The notes: generated by a model not told the origin, from the letters alone. A stretch of DNA of 51,452 nt from CAUPWF01 sp964369425 (GCA_964369425.1 CAYJGW010000017.1:1-51452), one strand, 5' to 3'. Positions 25,485 to 34,920 are shown, numbered from the stretch's first letter. Made by a program: numbers and translations.

Positions 25485-25948
25485 TGAAAAATTTTGCAAT
25501 TTATGAAACACACTTGGGTTATTTTATCATGAAATATGAAGATGATTGTATTATCTATTTCAAAAAACTACACGAGGAAAGTATCACTGAATTTGGTACA
25601 AAAACTGAGCTTACGGATAGAGTCTATACTCAGCTTTTAGAATACTTTGATGGAAAAAGAAAGCAATTTGATGTACCGTATCGATTAAACGGTACCGAAT
25701 TTCAAAAGAAGGTCTGGTCTGCACTTTGTGATATCCCCTATGGTGAAACAAGAAGTTATAAGGATATCGCAATTGCTGTCGGAAACGAAAAAGCGAGCCG
25801 AGCTGTCGGCATGGCAAATAATAAAAATCCGATTACTATAATTGTTCCTTGCCATAGAGTAATTGGAACATCTGGAAAACTTGTGGGATATGCTGGCGGA
25901 CTTACTATGAAAGAATTTTTACTAACTATGGAAGGGGAAAATAAATGA
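25484..25948 (+). CDS. ogt: Methylated-DNA--protein-cysteine methyltransferase
   Basis: Suicide repair protein for O6-alkylguanine, 154 aa. The alkyl-acceptor is Cys123 in the invariant motif IVPCHRVIG, preceded by the recognition-helix region SYKDIAIAVGNEKASRAVG and the Arg finger. The N-terminal alpha/beta domain is short and typical of Ogt/AdaB. The ATG overlaps the adaA stop as TAATG, and its own stop overlaps the next gene as ATGA, so the three are translationally coupled. It could equally be named adaB. Confidence 0.95.
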   Translation: MKNFAIYETHLGYFIMKYEDDCIIYFKKLHEESITEFGTKTELTDRVYTQLLEYFDGKRKQFDVPYRLNGTEFQKKVWSALCDIPYGETRSYKDIAIAVGNEKASRAVGMANNKNPITIIVPCHRVIGTSGKLVGYAGGLTMKEFLLTMEGENK

Positions 25949-26295
25949 GTAAATACATCGTACTTTTTGAAGTAACACCAACAGCCGAGGGCAAAACAAG
26001 GTATTTAGAACTTGCATCTATGTTAAAGCCAATGCTTTCTGACTTTGATGGTTTTATCTCCGCAGAGAGATTTCAAAGCCTTGTAGACGAGCGAAAAATA
26101 CTCTCTATGAATGTATGGGAAAGCGAAGAAGCTATGAAAAAATGGCGCACCATGACAGAGCATAGAATGAGTCAACTCGAAGGCAAAAACAAGTTGTTTG
26201 AAAGCTATAAAATCTCTGTAACAAAAGTTGTAAGAGAATACACTGATAAGGAGAGGGCTGAGGCTCCAATAGATTCAAACGAGTATTTTGAGTAA
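25945..26295 (+). CDS. Small antibiotic-biosynthesis-monooxygenase-like (ABM) protein
   Basis: Dimeric ferredoxin-like-fold protein of 116 aa with the ABM pattern: a first strand KYIVLFEVTPTAEGKTRYLE, the stretch GFISAERFQSLVDERKILSM and WESEEAMKKWR with the conserved Trp. Family members act as cofactor-independent oxygenases or as stress-linked small-molecule enzymes. It overlaps the ogt stop (ATGA) and is the last gene of the alkylation-repair operon, so it may deal with a damaging compound or its by-product. A bidirectional terminator follows. Function within the operon is unknown. Confidence 0.78.
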   Translation: MSKYIVLFEVTPTAEGKTRYLELASMLKPMLSDFDGFISAERFQSLVDERKILSMNVWESEEAMKKWRTMTEHRMSQLEGKNKLFESYKISVTKVVREYTDKERAEAPIDSNEYFE

Positions 26296-26356
26296 TCCAT
26301 AGCCTACATTATACACATCCGACTACTAATTTATCATAACTTGTACCTCAAACGGT

Positions 26357-26405
26357 AATATCTTATCGCTGATGTGTTTTTCAATAACATCAGCGATAAA
26401 ATATT
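26357..26405. terminator. Bidirectional terminator between the repair operon and nagA
   Basis: Arms 26357-26374 and 26388-26405 form an 18-bp stem with one mismatch and a 13-base loop. The outer parts are A/T rich on both strands. The nagA stop codon lies at the edge of the stem. Confidence 0.85.
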
Positions 26406-27525
26406 ATTGGTCTTGCACAACCGCTCCTCCAATATATACTTGTTCAATATTATAGTTTTCGTCTACGATTATAAAATCTGCTTGTTTTCCTACCTGAATG
26501 CTGCCAACCCAAGCATCAATTCCAACAGATTTTGCCGGATAAAGAGTTGCACTTAATATAGCCTCTTCCGGTTCAATTCCAAACTCGATTGCATTTCTTA
26601 GCCCTTCATATAAGAACGTGGTCGCTCCTGCTATTGTTCCATCTTGTAATCTAGCCTCTCCATTCAGTACGCGAATCTCTAATCCTCCACTTTCGTAATT
26701 TCCATCCGGAAGTCCTGCCGCACTGATGGTGTCTGAAATTAACAACATCCTTTCTGGCTTTGCTTTAAACATCATCCGAATTGCTGTTGGATGTACATGG
26801 AATCCATCACAAATAATTTCAGCATTGATATCAGTATCACAAGCAGCCCCTATAACACCAGGATCTCGATGGTGCAAACTATTCATCGCATTGAACAGAT
26901 GCGTGGTATGATTCGCTCCCCATTCCACAGCCTCTCTAGCTTTTTGATAATTGCAGGCCGTATGCGCAATAGACATAGTAATTTTGTCCTTAAAAGTTTC
27001 AATCACTTCTCTGGCACCTTCTATCAAAGGATCTATTGCTATCAGTCGTATACTATCATTGGATTGATCTATCAATTCTTTTACATACTCACCATTAGGT
27101 GCCATTAAATGCTTTTCGTCATGTGCACCTTTTTTCTCTGGTTTGAAAAAAGGTCCTTCTAGGTGTATTCCACTAACATTCGTAAGTCCTTGTTCCTCAT
27201 CTATATTGGAGAGTCTCTTAACCGCATCAATTGTTTTCTTTTTGGATGTCGTCATTACTGTTGCAAGTATGGAAGTAGTCCCTTTATTTGCATAGTAGTT
27301 TCGCATTTTTTTTATCTCTTCATCGGTAGCATTACAAAAGTCAAACCCTAAGCATCCATGTGTATGAATATCTACCATACCTGGTAATATGCGTTTTCCT
27401 ATACAATCTATCACAGTATCTCCTTGTAATCTTGGCGCAATCTTTGCAAATACCAAACCACTCACTTCCACATCTAGATCTTGAAAGCGTCCTTCTACAA
27501 ATAACAATCCGTTTTTTAGAATCAT
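26404..27525 (-). CDS. nagA: N-acetylglucosamine-6-phosphate deacetylase
   Basis: Converts GlcNAc-6-P to GlcN-6-P and acetate; amidohydrolase fold, cytoplasmic, 373 aa. Metal and substrate motifs are in order: GMVDIHTHG near residue 54-60, GIHLEGPFF, the His pair regions TMSIAHTACNYQ and HTTHLFNAMNSLHHR, CDGFHVHP, and the catalytic Asp in LISDTISAAG. It lies last in the ten-gene operon, nine bases after nagB. With NagB it converts GlcNAc-6-P to fructose 6-phosphate, marking the operon as an amino-sugar pathway. Confidence 0.96.
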   Translation of the reverse strand: MILKNGLLFVEGRFQDLDVEVSGLVFAKIAPRLQGDTVIDCIGKRILPGMVDIHTHGCLGFDFCNATDEEIKKMRNYYANKGTTSILATVMTTSKKKTIDAVKRLSNIDEEQGLTNVSGIHLEGPFFKPEKKGAHDEKHLMAPNGEYVKELIDQSNDSIRLIAIDPLIEGAREVIETFKDKITMSIAHTACNYQKAREAVEWGANHTTHLFNAMNSLHHRDPGVIGAACDTDINAEIICDGFHVHPTAIRMMFKAKPERMLLISDTISAAGLPDGNYESGGLEIRVLNGEARLQDGTIAGATTFLYEGLRNAIEFGIEPEEAILSATLYPAKSVGIDAWVGSIQVGKQADFIIVDENYNIEQVYIGGAVVQDQ

Positions 27526-27534
27526 ATCTTTCTC

Positions 27535-28245
27535 CTACTCTTCACAGTATACAATTGTCACATCTGGATGCAATTGTAATACGGAAGCTGGTACACTTGG
27601 TGTAATCGGCCCATAAATAGCCTTTTCTAACATTTCTTTCTTTTTTATTGTGTTGATAACCAATAAAATTTTCTTTGCTTGCATAATAGATTTAATCCCC
27701 ATTGTAAGGGCTTGTTTTGGAACGTCATTTATAGAGTCAAAAAAGCGTGCATTCGCTACTAGTGTTGACATTCCTAAATCCATCACATGAGTCGTTTTAT
27801 CAAAAACCTGCCCCGGTTCATTAAACCCTATATGTCCATTAGCTCCCATTCCAAGTAGCTGTAAGTCTATTCCTCCTAGTTCCTCTATCAAAGAATCATA
27901 CCTCTTACACTCTATTTCCAAATCTTTTGCCTTACCATTCGGTACGTACGTGTTTTCTTTTTTGATATTAATATACTCAAACAAATTGGTATCCATAAAA
28001 TAGCGATAACTCTGTTCATCTCTCTCATCTATTCCCACGTACTCATCCAAATTGACACTTCGCACATCTGAAAAATCTATATCATCCTTGTTATACCATT
28101 CGATCAATTGTTTATATGCGCCTATTGGTGTAGAGCCTGTCGCTAAACCTAATACGCATTTAGGATTTAGGATCACCTGTGCTGAAATAATATTAGCGAC
28201 TTTACGACTTAAATCTTGATAGTTTTTTGCTTTAATAATCTTCAT
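27535..28245 (-). CDS. nagB: Glucosamine-6-phosphate deaminase
   Basis: Converts GlcN-6-P to fructose 6-phosphate and ammonia; cytoplasmic. At 236 aa it matches the short Gram-positive class, which lacks the allosteric C-terminal extension of the enterobacterial enzyme. Motifs: the phosphate loop GLATGSTPIGAY, the catalytic Asp in VNLDEYVG, GMGANGHIGFNEPG, and the C-terminal ITPSVPASVLQLH. Ribosome site GAGG lies before the ATG. Ninth gene in the operon, directly upstream of nagA. Confidence 0.96.
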   Translation of the reverse strand: MKIIKAKNYQDLSRKVANIISAQVILNPKCVLGLATGSTPIGAYKQLIEWYNKDDIDFSDVRSVNLDEYVGIDERDEQSYRYFMDTNLFEYINIKKENTYVPNGKAKDLEIECKRYDSLIEELGGIDLQLLGMGANGHIGFNEPGQVFDKTTHVMDLGMSTLVANARFFDSINDVPKQALTMGIKSIMQAKKILLVINTIKKKEMLEKAIYGPITPSVPASVLQLHPDVTIVYCEE

Positions 28246-28302
28246 TTAATTTTTCCTCTTTTATTTTATATGTGAACTATTACTCCCTGTAGAATAAATT
28301 TG

Positions 28303-29211
28303 TTATGGTAATTTTTTTCCAGATGCCATATATAGTTCATACCATTCTTTTCTTGTTATTTTTATTCCTGCTCCTGCACAAATCTCTTTGACACGTTCTT
28401 TATTTGTTGATCCTATAATCGTCTGAATATTAGCAGGATGTCTGGATATCCAAGCAATTGCTATAGCATTTTTTGTCACCTCGTATTTTTCAGCTATCCG
28501 TTGTAACACAAAATTTAATTCTTGAAATTTTTCATTTTCTATGAATGTTCCTGCTTTACTTTGTAGCGGAGACCAGGACTGTATCGTAATATCATGTAAT
28601 CTACAATATTCCAAAATGCTTCCATCTCGATTTATCGCCTCTTCATTTTCCATATTTACATTTAGTCCCGCATCTATCATACTGCAATGCGCAATACTTA
28701 GCTGCAATTGATTGATGATGATTTTATTATTGCAATACTTATTCATTAATGCTAATTGCATTGCATTTTGATTACTAACTCCAAAATAGTGAACCTTCCC
28801 ACTTTTTTCCAACTCTTCAATAGCTAATGCCACTTCCTCATCCATTAGTGTATCTGGTCTGTGCAATAATAAGATATCTAAAAATTCCGTCTGTAATCTT
28901 TTTAATATACCATCTACAGACTTCAAAATATACTCTTTAGAAAAGTCATATCCTACTCCCTTGCGAATCCCACACTTACTTTGCAAAATCATTTTTTCTC
29001 TTAACTCATGTGAAATACAATTTCCAAATACAATCTCCGACATCCCTTGCCCATAAATATCTGCATGATCAAATAAATTAATCCCTGATTCTAATGCTAT
29101 TTCAATCAACGACCGTACTTTTTTTTCTTCTTGTAACTTTGATATATACCTACACCCTAGTCCAATCTGCGAAGCATATATCGACTTTTTTCCAATGGCT
29201 ATTTCGTTCAT
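28303..29211 (-). CDS. Aldo/keto reductase
   Basis: NAD(P)H-dependent reductase of the AKR superfamily, 302 aa from the ATG at 29211. Catalytic tetrad residues are visible: Asp and Tyr in LFDHADIYGQG, Lys in MILQSKCG and His in ILLLHRP. The nucleotide-binding end is IGSTNKERVKE. The ATG at 29211 follows GAGG shortly after the mgtC stop (29222); the longer frame from 29244 would overlap mgtC. It is the eighth gene in the amino-sugar operon and may reduce or oxidise the aglycone or polyol part of the imported compound. The substrate cannot be read from sequence. Confidence 0.88.
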   Translation of the reverse strand: MNEIAIGKKSIYASQIGLGCRYISKLQEEKKVRSLIEIALESGINLFDHADIYGQGMSEIVFGNCISHELREKMILQSKCGIRKGVGYDFSKEYILKSVDGILKRLQTEFLDILLLHRPDTLMDEEVALAIEELEKSGKVHYFGVSNQNAMQLALMNKYCNNKIIINQLQLSIAHCSMIDAGLNVNMENEEAINRDGSILEYCRLHDITIQSWSPLQSKAGTFIENEKFQELNFVLQRIAEKYEVTKNAIAIAWISRHPANIQTIIGSTNKERVKEICAGAGIKITRKEWYELYMASGKKLP

Positions 29212-29221
29212 ATCCACCTCG

Positions 29222-29914
29222 CTATACATAAACCTTATGCACAAAATCTACTTTTTTGATTGACATAATTTCCTCTATTAATTCCTCTGAGGTTTGTATT
29301 TTTTTCAGTTTCACTGTTAATATTCCACCTAATTTATTTGATTGAATCTTTGCTGGTGTCGATTCTAACCTAAGTATTTCAATCTGGTGTTCTTTCATCT
29401 TCTCTATGATTTGGCTAATCACATCAGAACTTTTTCCTTCGAAATATAGGTCTAAAAAATGGTTGTTCCTCCGATAGATTCGATCTACAATTCGTAAGGT
29501 TCTTAGCAATAGTAGAGTAATGGCACAACTAATTAGTGCACCACTGTAAAACCCAATTCCTATTGCAAGTCCTATGCAAGCACAAGTCCATAATGCTGCT
29601 GCTGTTGTTAACCCTCTCACTTTACTATTCCCAGCAGAAATAATTGCTCCTGCTCCAAGAAATCCAATTCCACTGATTACTTGCGCTCCCATTCTGCTGA
29701 CATCTGCTACTAATCCTTGATGGGAGTGTACATAATCACTCATCACCATTACTAGTGCAGCTCCTAAGCAAACTAAAGAGTGGGTTCGAAAGCCTGCTGA
29801 TCTAGTACTTCTTTCTCTATCTACTCCAATCAATCCTCCGATTACTGCTGCTAACAGCAACCTAATTACTATAGAATAAATATTAAATTCAACAAAATAC
29901 TCTTGAAAGTCCAA
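29222..29914 (-). CDS. MgtC/SapB-family membrane protein
   Basis: Inner-membrane protein of 230 aa. The N-terminal half carries four to five hydrophobic helices with the family motif GGLIGVDRERSTRSAGFRTH and GIGFLGAGAII. The C-terminal half (about 150-230) is a soluble ACT-like domain. Family members modulate membrane ATPases and Mg or phosphate homeostasis. The start appears to be TTG after AAGGAG with nine bases. It sits inside a sugar operon between phosphohexomutase and aldo/keto reductase, which is unusual and unexplained; a role in phosphate balance during phosphosugar release is a guess. Confidence 0.88.
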   Translation of the reverse strand: MDFQEYFVEFNIYSIVIRLLLAAVIGGLIGVDRERSTRSAGFRTHSLVCLGAALVMVMSDYVHSHQGLVADVSRMGAQVISGIGFLGAGAIISAGNSKVRGLTTAAALWTCACIGLAIGIGFYSGALISCAITLLLLRTLRIVDRIYRRNNHFLDLYFEGKSSDVISQIIEKMKEHQIEILRLESTPAKIQSNKLGGILTVKLKKIQTSEELIEEIMSIKKVDFVHKVYV

Positions 29915-29928
29915 ATATTATTCTCCTT

Positions 29929-31344
29929 TTACACCTTTAAAAATGTTTCAAAAATCTCTATAACTTCTCTGCATTCTTTTTTGGATTCCATTTCACAAAA
30001 TATGCGCAATAACGGTTCTGTCCCGGAAAATCTTGCAATAACCCATCCCCCGCTCTTAAAATAGACCTTGCATCCATCTAGATATGATATCCTTTCGATT
30101 TCGTAATCTGCAAAGGTAGGCAGTGCTTTATTCTCAAACAGTAATGTTTGAAGTTCATTTTTCTTCTCTGCACTAAAGGTACAGTCACTTTCAATCATAT
30201 ACAACTTCCCACACTCTTCCTCTATATCCTTTACTATTTCTGACAATTTTTTCCCAATACAAGCCATCATTTCAATTAACAGAGCTGCTGCATACACACC
30301 GTCTTTACCATTTATATGTCCTTTTACTGTTAATCCTCCTGATGACTCTCCACCTAAGATTGCATCTGTTTCTTCCATCTTTGAAGAAATATTTTTAAAC
30401 CCAACCGGAACCTCATGACAAGTCGCACCAAATGTATTTGCTACTTTATCCAGCATATGTGTTGTTGCAATATTACGCACAACATCGCCTTTCCAGTTCT
30501 TATATTTCACTAAATAGTAATACAGTAACACTAATATTTCATTTGGATGTAGGTAATTACCTTCATCGTCAATTACACCTAGGCGATCTGCATCTCCATC
30601 TGTTGCTATCCCTATATCAAATTTCTTATCTACTACTTGATGCGCTAATGATTTCAATGCATTTTTCGAAGGAGATGGCATTTTTCCTCCAAATAAAGTA
30701 TCATGTTCGTTGTTGATAATTTCCAGATCACATCTAGCCGTTAACAAGATCATGCTAAGCGCTGTCTGACTTACGCCATACATCGGGTCTAAGGCCACTT
30801 TAATTCCTCTACTTTGAATTAGAGGTATATCAATATGTTTCATAATGTTATCAATATAGCAATTTATTGGATAGAATTCTTCGATCAGATTTTTATTTTT
30901 TGCTTCTTCAAAACCCATGCGAACGATATCGTCGCTATTTACCTGCTCTATGTATCTTTCGATGTCTTGAGTTACCTCTTCACTTGCATCTCGCCCGCCT
31001 TTTGTAAATACTTTAATTCCATTATAAAGTGCTGGATTGTGACTTGCAGTAATCATCATCGAGTATTCAAAGTTTTGCTCCATCGCATAGTACATTACTA
31101 AGGGTGTTGGAACAGATCTATTTACAAAATAGCATTTAATACCTTCTGCCGTTAAGACTTCACATACCCACAGTAACGCTTCTCTAGATAAAAAACGTCT
31201 GTCGTAACCGATTACAATCCCTTTCTCAGATCTGCCTTCTGCTATAATTTTATTTGCCATTCCTTTTGCAAATAATTGAATGTTTTGTCTCGTAAATTCA
31301 TCCCCTATGATGGCTCTCCAACCACCTGTACCAAATTTTACCAT
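29929..31344 (-). CDS. Alpha-D-phosphohexomutase (phosphoglucomutase/phosphomannomutase family)
   Basis: Interconverts hexose 1-phosphate and 6-phosphate through a phosphoserine. It has 471 aa in four domains: active Ser101 in MITASHNP, metal loop DGDADR (249-254), sugar-binding loop GGESSGG (331-337), and phosphate-binding loop FSGTEPLLRIF near 445-455. The sugar loop is not the GEMSGH or GEQSGH of typical PMM or GlmM, so substrate preference is open. In this operon the useful reaction would be GlcNAc-1-P or Glc-1-P to the 6-phosphate, directly upstream of NagA. Ribosome site AGGAGG before the ATG; nine bases after the NAGPA-domain gene. Confidence 0.93.
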   Translation of the reverse strand: MVKFGTGGWRAIIGDEFTRQNIQLFAKGMANKIIAEGRSEKGIVIGYDRRFLSREALLWVCEVLTAEGIKCYFVNRSVPTPLVMYYAMEQNFEYSMMITASHNPALYNGIKVFTKGGRDASEEVTQDIERYIEQVNSDDIVRMGFEEAKNKNLIEEFYPINCYIDNIMKHIDIPLIQSRGIKVALDPMYGVSQTALSMILLTARCDLEIINNEHDTLFGGKMPSPSKNALKSLAHQVVDKKFDIGIATDGDADRLGVIDDEGNYLHPNEILVLLYYYLVKYKNWKGDVVRNIATTHMLDKVANTFGATCHEVPVGFKNISSKMEETDAILGGESSGGLTVKGHINGKDGVYAAALLIEMMACIGKKLSEIVKDIEEECGKLYMIESDCTFSAEKKNELQTLLFENKALPTFADYEIERISYLDGCKVYFKSGGWVIARFSGTEPLLRIFCEMESKKECREVIEIFETFLKV

Positions 31345-31353
31345 TTTATCCTC

Positions 31354-33714
31354 CTATAATTCTATGTTGAAAATTGTTTTTATGTTTCGTGTTACACCTA
31401 CGCACGTCTGGTCTGATGCTGCTGGATAACTCAATTCCATTAACTCACCTTTTTTTACTATTCCAAGAACGGAAGATGCACCTCCATCAACATTGACCAT
31501 CGACTCGATGTCTGGAATCATTTTCTTTGCAATTTTTATCATTTGCAAGTAATCTGCTCCTAAAGATATATTGGTTCTTCCCGAAAAGACAAGAATAAAT
31601 AATTCACCTTTCTTGTTGAGTCCTACTGCTGTTCTTGGATGAGTGGAAAGATTTTGAACATCTGCTTCTTGCGTTTGCATAGATAATGGCGTCTCCCATC
31701 CTTCATCCTTCATATGTTGTACGATGCTCTGTTCATCAAAAGTATCTTTTCCATTTTCAATCAGAGTCATTGCACCTCCATAGACCCATTCAAACTGTTT
31801 CCATTGAGCGGCTGATATCCCATTTGGCGGTTCTAGATTCACTTCATATTGCAACCGTTCTATATCAAAATATTGTTGAATTGCTGTACTTGTCAATGTA
31901 CTCTTCACTCGCCTTCTTGCATTTCCTGCAAGTGAGATTACTACTCCGTTTGCTGGCATCAGTATTTCTCCCTCTTTAATGCAGTATATCTGTTCTCCGC
32001 TAAAAGCGATATTCAGCCGTTGTTCTCCTACTGATTTTTGATACTTCAAACTATCTGCCATGGAGTATCGTTCCACTATATCGCCCTTTGATAAGTAGGG
32101 AGTGTATACAATCACTTCTTTTGCTTCTGTCTCTTCACCTTCCACATTGACATCTTGCGCACCCCACTCTATCTTTTCACCATTAATCCGCACCATTCCA
32201 GCCCCTAATAAAAAGCGAAAAATCTTGAATCTCCCATCCTTATTCATTCCTATACAGGATTTATTGTATAGTGGAAATGACTCTTGCTTCTTATTGCCAT
32301 TCATAATTCTCAAATAATCCACATGCTCGATTTTATTCTCTATGCATTCTAATGGCATCTGATTTCTAATTCGATTATGTAAGGCAATTGTTTTATTCGT
32401 TGTAAAAAATAGAAAGTTCGAAACAACTTGAATTGAGTCTTTTTCATTTTTACGAAAATACTTTCTTGGACTTTCACCTTCGCCAAGATTTACAACTCTT
32501 GATTTTGTTACTTTATGCAAGATAGCTGCATGTACTAATATTGCATCTTGTGATGTACGAGCTTCCCAATCCACTATACGCTCTTCTAAGTTACTCTTCT
32601 GAAAATACCCCATTTTATAAGTTAGATTAGGGTAGTCTTTTAATAGCAAATGAACGCACTGATCTCTAAATGCCCATATTTCATCTTCATTTCTTTTTCT
32701 CACCACTGTTTTAAATATTGATTTATGAAACATATTGTCATCATAGATATTGATAAAATACTCTGGGTAGTCTTCCAAAAGTGATTCATAACTTCTATTA
32801 TAAATTCCCTCTCCAAATCTACTCGCTAATTTAGCCAGATGGTAATATGAAATTTTAGTTTTTTCACTAATTTTAGCATATGGGTAGATGTTATAGTTTC
32901 TAGGGATAAATATCTTAGACATCCCACCTTCAGAAAAATTATTGGTCATCGTCTTACTTGCTACACATTCACTAGTAGTATTCACAATACTATTAACTCT
33001 TAAATCTTTAATTGACAGTAGTGCTTCTTCACCATATGCAAGTAATAGAACTTTTTCTTCCTTCATTCTCTGACTCAATAATATCAAATCTGAAATCTTT
33101 GAAAAATCCATATAGTATTTTTCTGTATTCTCCCAAATCGTTTGATACTGATATCCCTTTAGCTTTTCTTCTATCTCTCTATTAAAATAGGCTTGTTTTT
33201 TGAGCAAAAGGTAAATGCTACATCCCTTATATTTTTCTATATCCTGCGCGAGCAAGTCAAGAAATCGTATATCACTGATATAGAAAATGATTTCTGTACA
33301 GTACTCCATTTGAGTCTCTTCTTCTTTATTTTGGTTGATGAATTTAGGTTCTTGCTCTGTGTATTGCGATAACCCTTCATAGATTCTTCGCCACCAACCT
33401 AGAGGCACGTATTTCTCTCTAATTAGAGCGATATCATTGTATATCTCCTGATCACAACTATCTGTATATGTAGCAAAGTCTCCCACTAGATTATCAATTT
33501 CCACTAAATATGACTTATACTTTTTGTCCTCAAGGATTCCCTGACTCCACAAAGTTTGCATCCACTTATCTTCTATGATTCTATTTTCGCTTGTAACATC
33601 TATCAAGATTTCTTTATACATATATCGTTTAAACAAATTTTGTCCCAGAAACTCTTTTCTCAAGTATCCCGCATGAGTGTATTTCTCATTCGTGATATCT
33701 AGAAATAAACACAT
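31354..33714 (-). CDS. Large protein with C-terminal phosphodiester glycosidase (NAGPA-type) domain and unknown N-terminal region
   Basis: Protein of 786 aa. The C-terminal part (about 430-780) has the NAGPA/phosphodiester-glycosidase hallmarks: THPRTAVGLNKKGELFILVF (691-710), a GR turn, and MVNVDGGASS (739-748). This family releases GlcNAc or related sugars from sugar-1-phosphodiesters. The N-terminal 430 residues are not recognised; a Rossmann-like alternation (EIIFYISDIRFLDLLAQDI, KGCSIYLLLKKQ, KVLLLAYGEE) runs about 140-230. There is no signal peptide or membrane segment, so it should act in the cytoplasm, unlike most bacterial relatives, which as I understand are exported. Its ATG overlaps the ROK gene by 16 bases, with ribosome site GAGGAG. 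It probably cleaves the substrate brought in by the ABC importer. Confidence 0.8.
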   Translation of the reverse strand: MCLFLDITNEKYTHAGYLRKEFLGQNLFKRYMYKEILIDVTSENRIIEDKWMQTLWSQGILEDKKYKSYLVEIDNLVGDFATYTDSCDQEIYNDIALIREKYVPLGWWRRIYEGLSQYTEQEPKFINQNKEEETQMEYCTEIIFYISDIRFLDLLAQDIEKYKGCSIYLLLKKQAYFNREIEEKLKGYQYQTIWENTEKYYMDFSKISDLILLSQRMKEEKVLLLAYGEEALLSIKDLRVNSIVNTTSECVASKTMTNNFSEGGMSKIFIPRNYNIYPYAKISEKTKISYYHLAKLASRFGEGIYNRSYESLLEDYPEYFINIYDDNMFHKSIFKTVVRKRNEDEIWAFRDQCVHLLLKDYPNLTYKMGYFQKSNLEERIVDWEARTSQDAILVHAAILHKVTKSRVVNLGEGESPRKYFRKNEKDSIQVVSNFLFFTTNKTIALHNRIRNQMPLECIENKIEHVDYLRIMNGNKKQESFPLYNKSCIGMNKDGRFKIFRFLLGAGMVRINGEKIEWGAQDVNVEGEETEAKEVIVYTPYLSKGDIVERYSMADSLKYQKSVGEQRLNIAFSGEQIYCIKEGEILMPANGVVISLAGNARRRVKSTLTSTAIQQYFDIERLQYEVNLEPPNGISAAQWKQFEWVYGGAMTLIENGKDTFDEQSIVQHMKDEGWETPLSMQTQEADVQNLSTHPRTAVGLNKKGELFILVFSGRTNISLGADYLQMIKIAKKMIPDIESMVNVDGGASSVLGIVKKGELMELSYPAASDQTCVGVTRNIKTIFNIEL

Positions 33715-34880
33715 CCGTCTTCTCCTCTATTTATCAAATTTATATCCCACAGAAATAATTCCGTATCATTCACATTAAAGTAATAATCAAGTATGAATTT
33801 TGAAGAAATGACGGTTGGACTGATATTTTTATGGATTTCTAATGTTTTAAATGATACCCAATAACTAATATTTTCTTGTACGATTGTTTGCAAACGTCCA
33901 TACATAATATTCTCAAAATCTTCTATAATTCCCCCCGTCAACACCACTCTTTCCAAATCCAATAAAGTTATAATGTTAGCTAACACTCTTCCTAGCATTT
34001 CGCAAAGATTTTCTATAAACTCTATCGCTTCTGGAACTTGATTATCGATATCTTCTTGTAATTCTCGATATGACTTTCCATATCTTTTTACAATTGCCGT
34101 TTTTGAAATAAATTGCGTTAAGCAATTGCGCTTCCCACAAACACACTTCACTTCTTCCTCATTGTTTTCTACTGTATAGTGCCCCAATTCTCCTGCTACA
34201 CTATTCTTACTTTTCAAAATATTTTGACCAAGTATAAAAGATGAACCGATTCCACTATCTAACTTTACAATCATTGAGTTCATTTCATCTTTAACTCTGA
34301 ATTTTTCATAATAAGCGATGATACTTACATCATTGCATACAAATACAGGTGTCTCATACTCTGCTAACTCTTTCTTTAAATCTAGGTTTTTCCACCCTAT
34401 ATCTTTTGCCTCAATGACCAAACCTAATTCCTCATTCACAACACCTTCTACACTAATGACAACAGCATATTTCGCCATTTTGTATTGGTTCTTTATTTTA
34501 CATAATGCTTTTTTGATTACAAATAATGGATCTATTAATTTGTTCAGTTGACTTTCGCTTTCATATACAACACTTCCATCTAGACCATTTAAAAAAACTT
34601 TTACACTCTTCACTGACACCACAACAGTCACAATGTGAAAGTGCTGATAATTAATCAGAAGAGAGATGGGGCTTCTCCCTTTCTGATTATTATTGTTCTT
34701 GTATTCACTCAGAATATTTTGGTCACACAATTCACTGACCAGATTTGTAACTGTCTGAGTTGCTAGGTTCGTTTTTTTCGCAACAAGTTTTCTGTGAATT
34801 CCTCGTTCGTCATTGATTACTCTTAGTATGTTCTTAATATTTTGCTTCTTCATAATATCTGAACTTTTCAATTTATTCAT
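33699..34880 (-). CDS. ROK-family transcriptional regulator
   Basis: NagC/XylR-type repressor, 393 aa from the ATG at 34880. The N-terminal winged helix (about 8-65) contains NIKNILRVINDERGIHRKLV and TNLATQTVTNLVSELC. The ROK domain follows, with the glycine-rich sugar-binding segment VAGELGHYTVENNEEEVKC and the zinc cluster CVCGKRNCLTQF. The presence of the DNA-binding domain marks it as regulator, not kinase. The ORF could reach 34952, inside the end of the binding-protein gene, but AAGGGGGA precedes 34880. It probably senses GlcNAc or GlcNAc-6-P and controls this operon. It overlaps the downstream gene by 16 bases. Confidence 0.92.
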   Translation of the reverse strand: MNKLKSSDIMKKQNIKNILRVINDERGIHRKLVAKKTNLATQTVTNLVSELCDQNILSEYKNNNNQKGRSPISLLINYQHFHIVTVVVSVKSVKVFLNGLDGSVVYESESQLNKLIDPLFVIKKALCKIKNQYKMAKYAVVISVEGVVNEELGLVIEAKDIGWKNLDLKKELAEYETPVFVCNDVSIIAYYEKFRVKDEMNSMIVKLDSGIGSSFILGQNILKSKNSVAGELGHYTVENNEEEVKCVCGKRNCLTQFISKTAIVKRYGKSYRELQEDIDNQVPEAIEFIENLCEMLGRVLANIITLLDLERVVLTGGIIEDFENIMYGRLQTIVQENISYWVSFKTLEIHKNISPTVISSKFILDYYFNVNDTELFLWDINLINRGEDGCVYF

Positions 34881-34920
34881 CCTGTCCCCCTTGTCTTGCC
34901 GCATTTTAATCTGTCTTATC

